Shown one piece after another: positions 35,295 through 44,111 of a stretch of 49,754 nucleotides of DNA. This DNA comes from Candidatus Poribacteria bacterium (lineage in GTDB: Bacteria; Poribacteria; WGA-4E; WGA-3G): contig JAJECK010000004.1 in assembly GCA_022822085.1 (NCBI GenBank), positions 1 through 49,754 of the forward strand, given 5' to 3'. The notes below the pieces were generated by a model, which searched no databases, had not been told where the DNA came from, and worked only from the letters and a program-made list of their open reading frames with translations. Positions within the stretch are counted from its first letter, which is position 1; each line of letters begins with the position of its first letter. A program made the position numbers and the translations under genes.

Positions 35295-36428
35295 CTAAAA
35301 ATAACCTTTGTTATATAGGACTAACATTATGCCGCCAACGATGAGGAGGCTGCAAAATATGAGAATGAACCAAGTTGCCCCTGAAGTTTTCTTCTCAACG
35401 ATAACCCTTTGCTGAACGGGTTCTGGTGGTGCCCGTTGCGTATTCGTATTGACGGTCGGTGTTTCAGCGGTAGCGAGAAGTTCCTGTTTGATTGCCTCTT
35501 CATCAGGTAATTCATCGACCGTTACCACTTCCACATTGTCGCCGTAGAACTTATCTGGATTTTCTTCAACGTAACTTGCGACATAATCTTCATCCCGATT
35601 TGTACCGGGGTCTACGTAGTTCTCATTCGGTTCAACTCCTTGGCTTTCATAATACTCTTTATAGAATTCGTATTCTTCCTGCTTTTCACGAGACCAATGC
35701 GACCGATCATAATTCCGGTGGTGATAGTGCCACAAATAACTACGATGAATAGCATGATTATAGTAATCATGGAAATAGATACCGAACATGAGGTTATTAA
35801 ATGCCATAGAAGCTGTCATACTATACATTGGATAAGTTGTAATGGGATAGTAACCACGGTAGTTTGTGACAGTAATAGTTTGGCGTTGTTGTCTGCGCGC
35901 ACTTGCAGTTTGTCGGTTTGCTGTGGTGACCTTACGTTTCAAAGTGCGGTTTTCTGCCTTTAACTGCCGCACCTGTTTTCGATTCTGTGCTGTGGTGGCG
36001 CGCTGTTGGCTGCGGTTGGTAGTTGCATTGCGTGTTGAAGGCGTGTTGGTAGTCTTTGCACGATTTGTGGCAGTCTGTTTTTGACGTGCAGTTGTGCTGG
36101 AACGAGTCGTAGTAGTTTTTGATGTACGAGTTCCACCGTAACTGCTTCCTGTACTACGTGTTGAAGTCGACGTGCGCGGCTTTGTATACGAACTTCGCGA
36201 GGAAGAAGTACTACGTGAACTACTGCTATAAGAACGTTTCGGTGCTGAATAACTTCTTGAACTACGTGAATAACTTCGGCTTGAACTACGACTGAAACTA
36301 CGTCCTCCGAAACTTCGTCGGCTTTCTACGATATCGGGGGCAATAGAAAATAAGAATAGTGCTATTCCGAATACTGCCAATATCCGTTTACATTTGCTTC
36401 CAAATGTTGGTTGTTGGTATTTGTTCAT
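35295..36428 (-). CDS. Exported Ser/Thr/Arg-rich protein with C-terminal membrane helix
   Basis: 377 residues. ATG 36428 with GGGAGGA upstream gives a signal peptide (residues 10-35). Residues 38-160 are low complexity: first Ser/Arg/Tyr repeats (SRSSSRSYSRS), then Thr/Lys/Arg. A short coiled-coil-like segment (QVRQLKAENRTLKRKV) follows, then an aromatic, His-rich region with FHDYYNHAIHRSYLWHYHH, an acidic stretch and a C-terminal helix (ATWFILIFCSLLIVGGIMLVLY). I recognise no family. The basic low-complexity part may bind nucleic acid or polyanionic surface polymers. Upstream of the 34663-35286 gene and co-directional. Confidence 0.75.
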   Translation of the reverse strand: MNKYQQPTFGSKCKRILAVFGIALFLFSIAPDIVESRRSFGGRSFSRSSSRSYSRSSRSYSAPKRSYSSSSRSTSSSRSSYTKPRTSTSTRSTGSSYGGTRTSKTTTTRSSTTARQKQTATNRAKTTNTPSTRNATTNRSQQRATTAQNRKQVRQLKAENRTLKRKVTTANRQTASARRQQRQTITVTNYRGYYPITTYPMYSMTASMAFNNLMFGIYFHDYYNHAIHRSYLWHYHHRNYDRSHWSREKQEEYEFYKEYYESQGVEPNENYVDPGTNRDEDYVASYVEENPDKFYGDNVEVVTVDELPDEEAIKQELLATAETPTVNTNTQRAPPEPVQQRVIVEKKTSGATWFILIFCSLLIVGGIMLVLYNKGYF

Positions 36429-36467
36429 GATACAGAAATCCTCCCTCAAGTGCTTTAGACAAAAAAC

Positions 36468-36497
36468 TTGACAAATAATATCAGTATTTGTTAAACT
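36468..36497 (+). promoter_or_regulatory. Probable promoter of tRNA-Arg
   Basis: TTGACA (36468-36473) with TAAACT (36492-36497) at 18-bp spacing, 20 bases before the tRNA. The -35 box is perfect and the -10 is partial. Confidence 0.55.
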
Positions 36498-36516
36498 AAT
36501 ATGACCTTTACTGTAT

Positions 36517-36590
<74 letters not shown>

Positions 36591-36697
36591 TTTTTTATTC
36601 CTTCTCTGGTATACCTCTAAAACTTATTCTACTATCTCATTTCAATTATGTTAACATGAATAGAAATGAGTGTCAAGGATATAGAAAGGAGAAAATT

Positions 36698-37570
36698 ATG
36701 GCACTTGATGTACGTGATGAAAAACTATTGGAATTAGTTGATTCAGAAGCAGAAGTGAAACAATTGGCTACTGGATTTCAATTTACTGAGGGACCGCTGT
36801 GGCATTCTATTGGACGCTATCTGCTTTTTAGTGATATTCCCGCGAATAAAATACGACGATGGAACGAAGAATCTGGGATGTCTGTTTTTAGAGATCCATC
36901 TGGAAAGTCAAACGGATTAACTTACGATAAAGGTGGTCATTTGATTACCTGTGAACACGCGAACCGTCGTGTCTCGAGAACAACTGCGGATGGGGATGTG
37001 CAAACGATTGCATCGCATTATCAAGGGAAACGCCTGAACAGTCCCAACGATATCGTTGTCAAATCTGATGGGAGTATCTATTTTACGGATCCACCGTACG
37101 GGATATCCTCAGAATCAGAGAAAGAACTTGATTTTCACGGTGTCTACCGGTTGTCTCCGGATAAACAAGACTTGACATTACTTGTAGATGATTTTGATAG
37201 ACCGAACGGTATCTGTTTTTCACCGGACGAGTCCATCCTCTATATTAATGACACGAAACGGATGCATGTGCGTGCATTTGATGTGCAAGATGATGGCATA
37301 TTAGCGAATGGTCGTGTTTTCGCAGAGGAAGAAGGAGAGAATGGCGTGCCTGACGGTATGAAGGTAGATGTGAACGGTAATGTCTATCTGACAGGACCGA
37401 ATGGCATCTGGATATTCGCACCAGATGGGACACATCTTGGTATTATTCTTGTTCCTGAACGCACTGCGAATCTTGCATGGGGTGGCGATTTTTGGAAAAG
37501 TCTGTTCATCACTGCAAGTACATCTATCTATCGCGTAGAATGCAAAGTAGAAGGGATAGCCGTTTCCTAA
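36698..37570 (+). CDS. SMP-30/gluconolactonase family protein
   Basis: 290 residues, a six-bladed propeller. Visible family motifs are FTEGPLWH near residue 28 (metal-binding Glu), SNGLTYDKGGHLITCEH, NSPNDIVVKSDGSIYFTDPPYG near 113 and DRPNGICFSPDESILYINDT near 170, with VPDGMKVDVNGNVY near 220. The conserved Glu, Asn and Asp coordinate calcium or zinc, and these enzymes hydrolyse sugar lactones. ATG 36698 has AAAGGAG upstream; an ATG at 36656 is less likely. The stop overlaps the dut start by one base (TAATG). Confidence 0.92.
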   Translation: MALDVRDEKLLELVDSEAEVKQLATGFQFTEGPLWHSIGRYLLFSDIPANKIRRWNEESGMSVFRDPSGKSNGLTYDKGGHLITCEHANRRVSRTTADGDVQTIASHYQGKRLNSPNDIVVKSDGSIYFTDPPYGISSESEKELDFHGVYRLSPDKQDLTLLVDDFDRPNGICFSPDESILYINDTKRMHVRAFDVQDDGILANGRVFAEEEGENGVPDGMKVDVNGNVYLTGPNGIWIFAPDGTHLGIILVPERTANLAWGGDFWKSLFITASTSIYRVECKVEGIAVS

Positions 37571-38001
37571 TGAAAGTAAAAATCAAAAGAGTTGACGAAT
37601 CACTTCCGCTACCAAAATACGAAACCGAGGGTTCGGTTGGATTTGATTTGTTGTGTCGTGAATCTGCTGAAATTGCCCCGCATGAAATAGTCTTAATTCC
37701 AGCAAATGTTATTGTGGAAACACCTCCTGGATACATGTTAATGTTGTGTATGCGGAGCAGTACCCCTCGCAAATTCGGATTGATGATGGCACAAAGTGTG
37801 GGTATTATTGACAATGACTATTGCGGTGAAGAAGATGAGATAAAAATCCAAGCTTACAATTTCACTGATGAAACTGTGACCATTGAACGCGGGAGTCGGA
37901 TTGCACAAGCGATCTTTGTTCGTGTTGCGACTGTTGAATGGCATGAGGTAAAAGAGATGACAGAGTCTTCGCGTGGTGGATTTGGGAGTACTGATAGGTA
38001 A
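37570..38001 (+). CDS. dut: dUTP diphosphatase (dUTPase)
   Basis: 143 residues, standard for trimeric dUTPase. All five motifs are visible: VGFDLLC (1), RSSTPRKFGL (2), GIIDNDYCGEEDEIKI (3, with the catalytic Asp), RGSRIAQAIF (4) and RGGFGSTD (5, the C-terminal arm). It makes dUMP for ThyA and keeps uracil out of DNA. It starts at ATG 37570 overlapping the SMP-30 stop, and thyA follows 63 bp later, forming a thymidylate pathway cluster. Confidence 0.95.
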   Translation: MKVKIKRVDESLPLPKYETEGSVGFDLLCRESAEIAPHEIVLIPANVIVETPPGYMLMLCMRSSTPRKFGLMMAQSVGIIDNDYCGEEDEIKIQAYNFTDETVTIERGSRIAQAIFVRVATVEWHEVKEMTESSRGGFGSTDR

Positions 38002-38064
38002 CTTTATTCTCTACAAATTCGTATTTATAGGAAATACGATATTTAAGGGAGATATAGACTAAAA

Positions 38065-38862
38065 ATGAAACAGTATCTTGAAGGACTACAGCAGATATTA
38101 GACACAGGCGTTGATCGTGATGGTAGAAACGGAAAAACTCGCGCACTTTTTGGCATGCAGATGCGATATAATCTGGAAGACGGTTTTCCTGCGGTGACAA
38201 CGAAGAAACTTGCCTTTCGTTCTGTTAAAGCGGAACTTCTCGGTTTTATACGGGGTTATGACCACGTTAAACAATTTCAGAAACTGGGAACCCAAATATG
38301 GAATGCAAACGCCGCTGCATGGGGACGCGATGGTGCTCTCGGTTGTATTTATGGCGTTCAGTGGCGGCGATGGCGAAAAGAAGACGGAAGAATCGATCAG
38401 TTGGCAGAGGTGATTGAACAGATCAAGACAAATCCGAACAGTCGAAGACATGTTGTAACCGCGTGGAATCCGGGAGAATTAGATCAGATGGCATTAGCAC
38501 CGTGTCACATGTTCTTCCAATTCTTTGTTGCTGATGGCAAATTGTCGTTGCAGATGTATCAACGCAGTTGCGATATGTTTCTTGGGGTGCCTTTTAATAT
38601 AGCGTCCTATTCGTTACTCCTCTCAATGGTAGCACAGATAACTGATCTTGAACCGAGTGAATTTATCCATGTCCTAGGCGACGCACATATTTATCACGCA
38701 CATTTTGATCAAGTCAAAACTCAACTCAAACGCCAACCTTATCCACTACCTGAGCTTGTCCTTAACACGAAGGTTACCTCAATTGATAACTTCAAAATCC
38801 AGGATTTGCAATTACAAAACTATCAGTCTCATGATGCCATTCGTGCTAAAATGATTGTTTAA
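38065..38862 (+). CDS. thyA: Thymidylate synthase
   Basis: 265 residues, as E. coli ThyA. The catalytic cysteine is in LAPCHMFFQFFV near residue 149, followed by QRSCDMFLGVPFNIASYSLL and LGDAHIYHAHFDQV, which bind dUMP and folate. It converts dUMP to dTMP and leaves dihydrofolate, which FolA (41826) would recycle. Preceded by GGGAGA. The stop lies 8 bases before the first lipoprotein gene's ATG. Confidence 0.97.
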   Translation: MKQYLEGLQQILDTGVDRDGRNGKTRALFGMQMRYNLEDGFPAVTTKKLAFRSVKAELLGFIRGYDHVKQFQKLGTQIWNANAAAWGRDGALGCIYGVQWRRWRKEDGRIDQLAEVIEQIKTNPNSRRHVVTAWNPGELDQMALAPCHMFFQFFVADGKLSLQMYQRSCDMFLGVPFNIASYSLLLSMVAQITDLEPSEFIHVLGDAHIYHAHFDQVKTQLKRQPYPLPELVLNTKVTSIDNFKIQDLQLQNYQSHDAIRAKMIV

Positions 38863-38869
38863 GAGAAGC

Positions 38870-39652
38870 ATGGAAATGACTAACATAAAAGATCTGATAA
38901 CTCTCTTTATAAGTCTTGCATTACTAATATGTGGATGCGGAAAACCCTCCCCTGGTTTCAAAATCTATAGACATCATAATTCGGTTTTAATCTTTTTAGC
39001 ATTACAAGATACATCTGAAATTGTTGACACATCAATAGATAATGATACCAAAGAACTTCAGTTAGATATTGGGACGGGACAAGAGGTAGTGAATCATGTC
39101 ATGTCTCTTAAACGCAAATTAATGGTTAGTCTCATCAAACCTGATGAGACGCTTGAGATAAAGGGAACAGATAGAATCAATGGATACGGAGTCATCCATT
39201 TAAATGTCCTTTCCCTTAGACCGAATAGAGGCTCAATGTCTGTTAATTGGACAGGATTAAAGAAACGTGGTATTCCGCAGCAAGCTGGACTCTTTAATAA
39301 TTCAGGGGCATTCCGTGCTGGTGATAGGATGTTTGCTTACTGTCGTATTCCAGAGACGATAGAATCATCACTGGAAATTTCCAAATTTGGGCTTACGATT
39401 GAAGTTCACGAAACCGTAACTTTTGAAAATCTGGAGACTGATACTGAAGGGAATACTGTTTTGGAAATTGTAACTGGCGATGAAGAAATAGACAGTCAGA
39501 AACTGAGTTTTGTCCTCAAAGATCTGCAACACAATGAATCAGTCGAAGTTGAGAATAAGCAGAAATTAGGTGATGATGTTTTTCTTGTCAACTTGAAGGT
39601 CGTTCCAAAGAATAATCAGAATATAAATGATGATATTTTGTTAGATCGCTGA
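38870..39652 (+). CDS. Lipoprotein, member 1 of a tandem paralogue array
   Basis: 260 residues starting at ATG 38870 (ATG 38876 also possible), 8 bases after thyA. Signal peptide with lipobox ICGC near residue 27. Body mainly beta (NSVLIFLALQDTSEIV, VTFENLETDTEGNTVLEIVTG). The segment TDRINGYGVIHLN corresponds to NRLDGLTLLHF and NRIDGLAFLHF in the next two genes, so I regard it as the most diverged member of the array. No known domain recognised. Confidence 0.75.
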   Translation: MEMTNIKDLITLFISLALLICGCGKPSPGFKIYRHHNSVLIFLALQDTSEIVDTSIDNDTKELQLDIGTGQEVVNHVMSLKRKLMVSLIKPDETLEIKGTDRINGYGVIHLNVLSLRPNRGSMSVNWTGLKKRGIPQQAGLFNNSGAFRAGDRMFAYCRIPETIESSLEISKFGLTIEVHETVTFENLETDTEGNTVLEIVTGDEEIDSQKLSFVLKDLQHNESVEVENKQKLGDDVFLVNLKVVPKNNQNINDDILLDR

Positions 39653-39688
39653 GGCAATATTCGCAGTGTAAAATCGGAGAACTACCAA

Positions 39689-40441
39689 ATGAAAACCCGC
39701 ATTCTTTATATTATCAGTCTGATGCTGTTGTGTATTAGTTGCAATATTGAACAGAGACCACAAATGAGTTATGTGGGAGGTGGTGGCAACAATGAATTTC
39801 GAATGCTTGAGGTCCGTATACCTGCAAATTGGAAGATAGTAAATGCCCAACTTGAGTCCAAACAGATAATTGTAGAATATGATAGGGGAAATGGCGCAGA
39901 AAAACAGAATCTACACCTCCCATTCCCAATTAAAAACCTGAATGAAAATATGAAATTCAGAGGTGCAAATAGGTTAGATGGACTAACACTATTACATTTT
40001 TCCGCGGATGAAGATCCGCAGAGCGAGTTTAACCCACCGATAGGAACATCCAAAGTTACTACCAGCATAAGAGAACGAGAGGAATTTGCGATTTTTCGGA
40101 CAAGTAATTGGCTTGTGATCCATTACACAATTAAGAATACAGGTCTCGGCAATTTGACTTTTCACGATCTTACAAAACGTTATGCTGAAAATCCAAATAA
40201 TAAAGCAAAAACAGCTTCTTTTAAAACCATTGACGGTAAAATGCACTATGAGTTAGTCTTAAATGATAAAGAAAAGCGAAGTTTTCTCATCGATGGATAC
40301 TATAGGCAGCAGGATACTTATAACAGTAGTTCAGTAGGTCAAAGTCGAACGAATAATGAAATAAGCTGGACTTGGCGTTATAAGATTATCCCAAATCAGG
40401 CACGTTATAAGATTATCTCTAATCAGGTAATGGATAGATAA
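39689..40441 (+). CDS. Lipoprotein, member 2 of tandem paralogue array
   Basis: 250 residues with signal peptide and lipobox (LCISC near residue 18). It aligns with the next gene through the lipobox region SC.IEQ.P, PANWKIVNAQL, EYDRGNGAEK, FRGANRLDGLTLLHF and IGTSKV. The C-terminus holds a 9-residue tandem duplication (RYKII.NQ twice, 40376-40429). Its upstream 27 bases, including the ribosome site GGAGAACTACC, are almost the same as those of member 3, showing gene-plus-leader duplication. Function unknown. Confidence 0.8.
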   Translation: MKTRILYIISLMLLCISCNIEQRPQMSYVGGGGNNEFRMLEVRIPANWKIVNAQLESKQIIVEYDRGNGAEKQNLHLPFPIKNLNENMKFRGANRLDGLTLLHFSADEDPQSEFNPPIGTSKVTTSIREREEFAIFRTSNWLVIHYTIKNTGLGNLTFHDLTKRYAENPNNKAKTASFKTIDGKMHYELVLNDKEKRSFLIDGYYRQQDTYNSSSVGQSRTNNEISWTWRYKIIPNQARYKIISNQVMDR

Positions 40442-40501
40442 TATAAGCATTATTTAAACCGATGCGTTTATGTTTGCGGTGTAAATTCGGAGAACTACCA
40501 G

Positions 40502-41251
40502 ATGAAGACCAGCACTGTTTGTATAGTCAGTTTCTTATTACTGTGTAGTAGTTGTCAGATAGAACAACAACCACGTGATTTTTTTGAACAGGAACCGCAC
40601 ACAATATCCATAGATAGTGATGGATGGAGTACGTTTCAGGTAGTTATGCCGGACAATTGGAAAATAGTTGATGCTCAACTTAATTTAAACCCATCAAACA
40701 AAGAATTTAATTTGCACTTAGAGTTTGATAGAGGTAAGGGAATAGAAAAACATAGTATACCAGCTTCTTTCCCGCCTGAAGATTATACCGAAGATATTCG
40801 ATTCATTGGCGCAAACAGGATTGATGGATTGGCATTCTTGCACTTCAATAAAAAAGAGCCTCAGATTGATGCAAAGTCTTCGTTGGGTATATCAAGAATT
40901 AAAAAAGATGCCAAATTCCGTGAGATTATACTTGCTTATCGAAACTGCGATCAACTTACGGTTCATTTATTAGCCGAAAATACTCCATTTGGTACTCTCA
41001 TGTCTCACAATCTTCGTCATTACTATTATGGAGAAACTGAGAATGATGACCACACCGAGGATATATTAGAACTCAACAAAGGTGTATTACAATTCAATTT
41101 TGGAGAAAATTACAAAGGCAACCCAAATTTTCCCATTCACAAGTTGGTAAAACTGCATGAAGAATTGGGTTCTGGTAGTGTATTGTACGCTAAGGGGGAA
41201 ATTAGGCTGCAGGTGACATCACATTATGAATTAGTCTCTAAAGATAAATGA
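40502..41251 (+). CDS. Lipoprotein, member 3 of tandem paralogue array
   Basis: 249 residues with a lipoprotein signal (LCSSC near residue 18). Matching segments to member 2: PDNWKIVDAQL, EFDRGKGIEKH, IRFIGANRIDGLAFLHFN, LGISRI. The C-terminus differs completely from member 2 (ends in HYELVSKDK), as if domain tails have been swapped or lost. The same leader with GGAGAACTACC precedes it. Probably envelope-associated; role unknown. Confidence 0.8.
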   Translation: MKTSTVCIVSFLLLCSSCQIEQQPRDFFEQEPHTISIDSDGWSTFQVVMPDNWKIVDAQLNLNPSNKEFNLHLEFDRGKGIEKHSIPASFPPEDYTEDIRFIGANRIDGLAFLHFNKKEPQIDAKSSLGISRIKKDAKFREIILAYRNCDQLTVHLLAENTPFGTLMSHNLRHYYYGETENDDHTEDILELNKGVLQFNFGENYKGNPNFPIHKLVKLHEELGSGSVLYAKGEIRLQVTSHYELVSKDK

Positions 41252-41393
41252 GGGGTGTGCATAAATAAATTTTGATTTTAAACAGAGGCCGTCCTCGGGT
41301 AGAACGCAGTGAAACCTATATGTGTCAACTTAAGAAAACGTCTGCATTATTATGAACCTTATCAAGACCCGTGGTTATTGGATTTGTCCTATA

Positions 41394-41465
41394 TTAGTCC
41401 CGTAGGGACGATATGTTTATAGCAAACGTATGTCCACTGGTTCTTTAGTCCCTTAGGGACGATAT
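41394..41465. repeat. Two short GTCCC(G/T)TAGGGAC palindromes
   Basis: TTAGTCCCGTAGGGACGATA at 41394 and TTTAGTCCCTTAGGGACGAT at 41444 are two copies of one REP-like palindrome with GATAT tail. A third copy in reverse orientation (41493-41502 and 41618-41630) is split by MITE-B copy 2. A degenerate hairpin arm of the GTAGGTCGGG type lies near 41295. Confidence 0.75.
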
Positions 41466-41504
41466 CTCTATAGTTTGTTGATGGTTAGACAGATATCGTC
41501 CCTA

Positions 41505-41617
41505 ATGAAGATTAATTTATTAATTCTGTAATTTTCATCCGTACGAGGCAGGTTGGCCTCACCGCTGGCGAGGTTTCCTAACCTCGCCAAATTACCTAAT
41601 TTATTTTTTTATCTTCA
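41505..41617. mobile_element. MITE-B copy 2 (short form), inserted at TA in a palindrome
   Basis: 113 bp beginning ATGAAGATTAATTTATTAAT and ending TTATCTTCA, flanked by TA on both sides (41503-41504, 41618-41619). Removing it rejoins GTCCC-TA-AGGGAC, the centre of a palindrome whose intact relative is at 41443-41465. The core GGCGAGG-TTTCCTAA-CCTCGCC is at 41566-41588 and lacks the inner hairpin. Confidence 0.75.
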
Positions 41618-41699
41618 TAAGGGACTAAAGAGCATATTAAACAGTAGGTTAAACTAACAAACAGACTGCTTATGTGAATTAATTGTTTACAAATAATTA

Positions 41700-41783
41700 T
41701 TTAGCACAACTTGTAGAAGTAATAATGAGTTAAGTTGGACTTGGCAGTATAAGATTACCTCTAATGTGGAAATGGATAGATAA
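41700..41783 (+). pseudogene. C-terminal remnant of a fourth lipoprotein paralogue
   Basis: Read in frame from 41715, the bases give RSNNELSWTWQYKITSNVEMDR and stop at 41781-41783. This matches the end of member 2 (TNNEISWTWRYKIIPNQ and then MDR) closely. The rest of the gene is gone; palindromes and MITE-B fill the space between it and member 3. It supports an array of at least four genes. Confidence 0.75.
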
Positions 41784-41825
41784 ATAGTTTTGCATTAGGC
41801 AAACTTTAGGAGTACATTATAAACA

Positions 41826-42329
41826 TTGCAAATTTCAATGATTGCTGCCATAGATGAAAATAGACTAATCGGCAATGGACCAAAAATCCCTTGGAAACTG
41901 CCTGCCGACCTTCGACACTTCCGTGAGATGACCATTGGCAAAACTGTCGTCATGGGACGCAAAACCTTTGAAACACTTCCTCGTCCCTTGGCAAAGCGAA
42001 AAAATATCATCTTGACACGAAATCAGAATTACAAAGCACCGAAAGGTTGTATTGTTGCGCACTCAGTAGAGGAAATCATTACAAATGTCAGTGAAATCTA
42101 TGATGACGACACAACGGAACTAATGATTTGTGGTGGTGCTCCTATCTACGCTGCTTTTTTATCTCACGCATGCCGGCTTTATCTCACGCAGGTTCATGCT
42201 ACGTTTGAAGGAGATGTCTATTTTCCTGAATTTGATTGGAATGAGTGGAAAGAAGTGAAACGGACAGATTGTGCAGCGGATGAGGAGAATCCTCATCCTT
42301 ACAGTTTTCTTGTTTTGGAAAAGAAATAG
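41826..42329 (+). CDS. folA: Dihydrofolate reductase
   Basis: 167 residues. ISMIAAIDENRLIGNGPKIPW (substrate site with the W after the P), DLRHFREMTIGKTVVMGRKTFE and ICGGAPIYAAFL mark DHFR. The NADPH site VVMGRKT and GGAPIY are complete. TTG 41826 is chosen because the alternative ATG 41838 would remove the first strand; AGGAG lies 13 bases upstream. It restores tetrahydrofolate consumed by ThyA. Normally adjacent to thyA, it is separated here by about 3 kb of lipoprotein genes and mobile repeats. Confidence 0.95.
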   Translation: MQISMIAAIDENRLIGNGPKIPWKLPADLRHFREMTIGKTVVMGRKTFETLPRPLAKRKNIILTRNQNYKAPKGCIVAHSVEEIITNVSEIYDDDTTELMICGGAPIYAAFLSHACRLYLTQVHATFEGDVYFPEFDWNEWKEVKRTDCAADEENPHPYSFLVLEKK

Positions 42330-42355
42330 AATAGTGGATAGTCCAGACTAAATAA

Positions 42356-42437
42356 GTAGGTCGGGTAGAGGCACGAAACCCGACACGTGATGATTATGTC
42401 TATCATGTCGGGTTTCGCTTCGCTCTACCCGACCTAC
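42356..42437. repeat. Long hairpin repeat, GTAGGTCGGGT type, copy 4
   Basis: GTAGGTCGGGTAGAGGCACG (42356) and its complement at the right end (ending CTAC at 42437) form arms of about 30 bp. The right arm reads CGCTTCGCTCTACCC and so matches the copy at 19525 better than its own left arm, evidence for recombination between copies. Confidence 0.8.
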
Positions 42438-42474
42438 AAGTTTAACTTGGACTATCCAATAGTGGAGTGAATTA

Positions 42475-43107
42475 GTGCTTAATTTATGTATGCTTTCAGG
42501 TTCTTTTGAATATGACTCAGAAACATCTTTGACAATATTCAAGAAGTATGTAGAGAGAAACTACCCGATCCAAGCAGATATGATTGTCTACCAATCAGAA
42601 GATGATGACCCGTCTTTAGCTGCGATAGATGATGCGGATGCTCTGTTAGTCTTTACGCGGCGACTCAATACAGATGGAGATTCGCTCAGACAGTTTCAGT
42701 CATATTGCGAACAAGGCAGACCGATTGTCGGGGTTAGAACCGCAAGCCATGCCTACCAGAACTGGTTGGAATTTGATAAAGAGGTCCTGGGAGGAGACTA
42801 TCAAGGACATTACGGACACGGTCCCACTGTCCAATTAGAAAAGGTAGCATCGGAACATCCAATTTTGAAAGACATTCCAAAATTTGAGAGTTATGGGAGT
42901 CTCTATAAAAATCCATCAATAAGTGATGACGCATCTGTACTGCTAATGGGACACACGGATGAACATACGGAACCTGTGGCTTGGACACGTTTGCATAATG
43001 GTGGACGTGTCTGCTATACTTCGTTAGGACATCAGAAGGATTTTGAATTAGAGGCATTTTTGCAGTTTCTTGCACAGAACGTTCTCTGGGTGGCAGAACA
43101 GATATAG
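42475..43107 (+). CDS. ThuA-like (class I glutamine amidotransferase fold) protein
   Basis: 210 residues, typical ThuA length. LCMLSGSFEYDSETSL, ADALLVFTRRLNTDG, GRPIVGVRTASHAYQNW, the HYGHGP metal-binding-like segment, then MGHTDEHTEPVAWTRLHNGGRVCYTSLGHQKDFE match the family (VAWTR..GGRV.YTS.GH). ThuA-like proteins are linked to sugar metabolism; many in this phylum sit near Gfo/Idh/MocA genes. Start is GTG 42475 with GGAG upstream. Single gene here, after folA and a hairpin. Confidence 0.88.
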   Translation: MLNLCMLSGSFEYDSETSLTIFKKYVERNYPIQADMIVYQSEDDDPSLAAIDDADALLVFTRRLNTDGDSLRQFQSYCEQGRPIVGVRTASHAYQNWLEFDKEVLGGDYQGHYGHGPTVQLEKVASEHPILKDIPKFESYGSLYKNPSISDDASVLLMGHTDEHTEPVAWTRLHNGGRVCYTSLGHQKDFELEAFLQFLAQNVLWVAEQI

Positions 43108-43142
43108 GAACACAATCAACATACTAAGGAATATGAGTAACC

Positions 43143-44111
43143 ATGGGATTTTATAAACCACTGTTTCCTCTCAGGACAGTTGAACAAGCAAAAGAAATTC
43201 GCAATCAGTCTTGGCAAAAATGCTCGTTGATACCTACATGGGTAGATCAAGAAGAAGTAGACTTAGATTGTTTCTACACACATCCTGATGTAGCACAAGA
43301 ATGTACTGAAAGTTTGTATACTGTAATGCAGAATGATAGTGTAAATCCTAACAATTACCACTATATTGATCCGGGCGTTGGAACTGGAGTATTCTATAAT
43401 CTCATGCCAGAAGAAAGACGGATTGGTATAGATGTACTACCGACCCGTCCAGAGTTTATAGCTCAAGATTTCCTAACTTGGTCACCACCAGAGATATATA
43501 ATAGAAATTACGCTGTTTTAGGTAACCCTCCTTTTGGATATCGTGCGTGGCTTGCCCTTGCTTTTATGAATCATTCTGCCACCTTTGCTGATTATATAGG
43601 TTTTATATTACCTATGGCATTCCAAAGCGATGGGAAAGGCAGTCCAAAATATAGAGTTAAGGGAGCTGAATTGATTTTATCAAGACAATTACCAGTTAAT
43701 GCCTTTGTAGATATGGATGGAAATGCGGTAAAACTCAATACCCTCTGGCAAATATGGAGACGTGGTGTAAACCGTATGCAAACGTCCAAGACTTGTAATG
43801 ATTGGATAGATTTGTTTACTGTAGACACACGAAAAGAACGGCTTTGTGGGCAAAATCGTATGGAAGAAGCAGATTATTTTCTTCAAAGAACATTTTACGG
43901 CAACCCCCCTTGTCTTGTCAAGGATTTTTCAAAAGTTCGTTATGCTTGCGGATATGGATTGATTCTAAAAAAGGAACGTGATAGAATTGTCCATCTTTTA
44001 AATAACACCGATTGGTTTCATTATTCTAATCTTGCAGTTCACAACTGTAGACATATATCCATGTATCATATTCGACAAGCAATAATGGATGGAGGTTTTG
44101 TTGATGGCTGA
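43143..44111 (+). CDS. Type II-like DNA methyltransferase (NPPF amino-methylase)
   Basis: 322 residues, compact for a restriction-modification methylase. Order of motifs: X-like CFYTHPDVAQECTESL near residue 43, SAM-binding motif I DPGVGTGVF at 76-84, acidic IGIDVL near 94, and catalytic NPPF at 128-131 (D/NPP(Y/F), N6-adenine or N4-cytosine class). This is the gamma-type order X-I-IV. The C-terminal 150 residues would be the target-recognition part. Its last 8 bases overlap the start of the next gene, which encodes a PD-ExK protein, so the pair reads as one restriction-modification unit. Confidence 0.85.
   Translation: MGFYKPLFPLRTVEQAKEIRNQSWQKCSLIPTWVDQEEVDLDCFYTHPDVAQECTESLYTVMQNDSVNPNNYHYIDPGVGTGVFYNLMPEERRIGIDVLPTRPEFIAQDFLTWSPPEIYNRNYAVLGNPPFGYRAWLALAFMNHSATFADYIGFILPMAFQSDGKGSPKYRVKGAELILSRQLPVNAFVDMDGNAVKLNTLWQIWRRGVNRMQTSKTCNDWIDLFTVDTRKERLCGQNRMEEADYFLQRTFYGNPPCLVKDFSKVRYACGYGLILKKERDRIVHLLNNTDWFHYSNLAVHNCRHISMYHIRQAIMDGGFVDG

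Noticed and set aside
41392..41505. GTCCC(T/G)TAGGGAC repeats as a CRISPR array
   Set aside because: Only two intact units at 50-bp spacing, one reversed copy, no cas genes and no spacer-like regularity.
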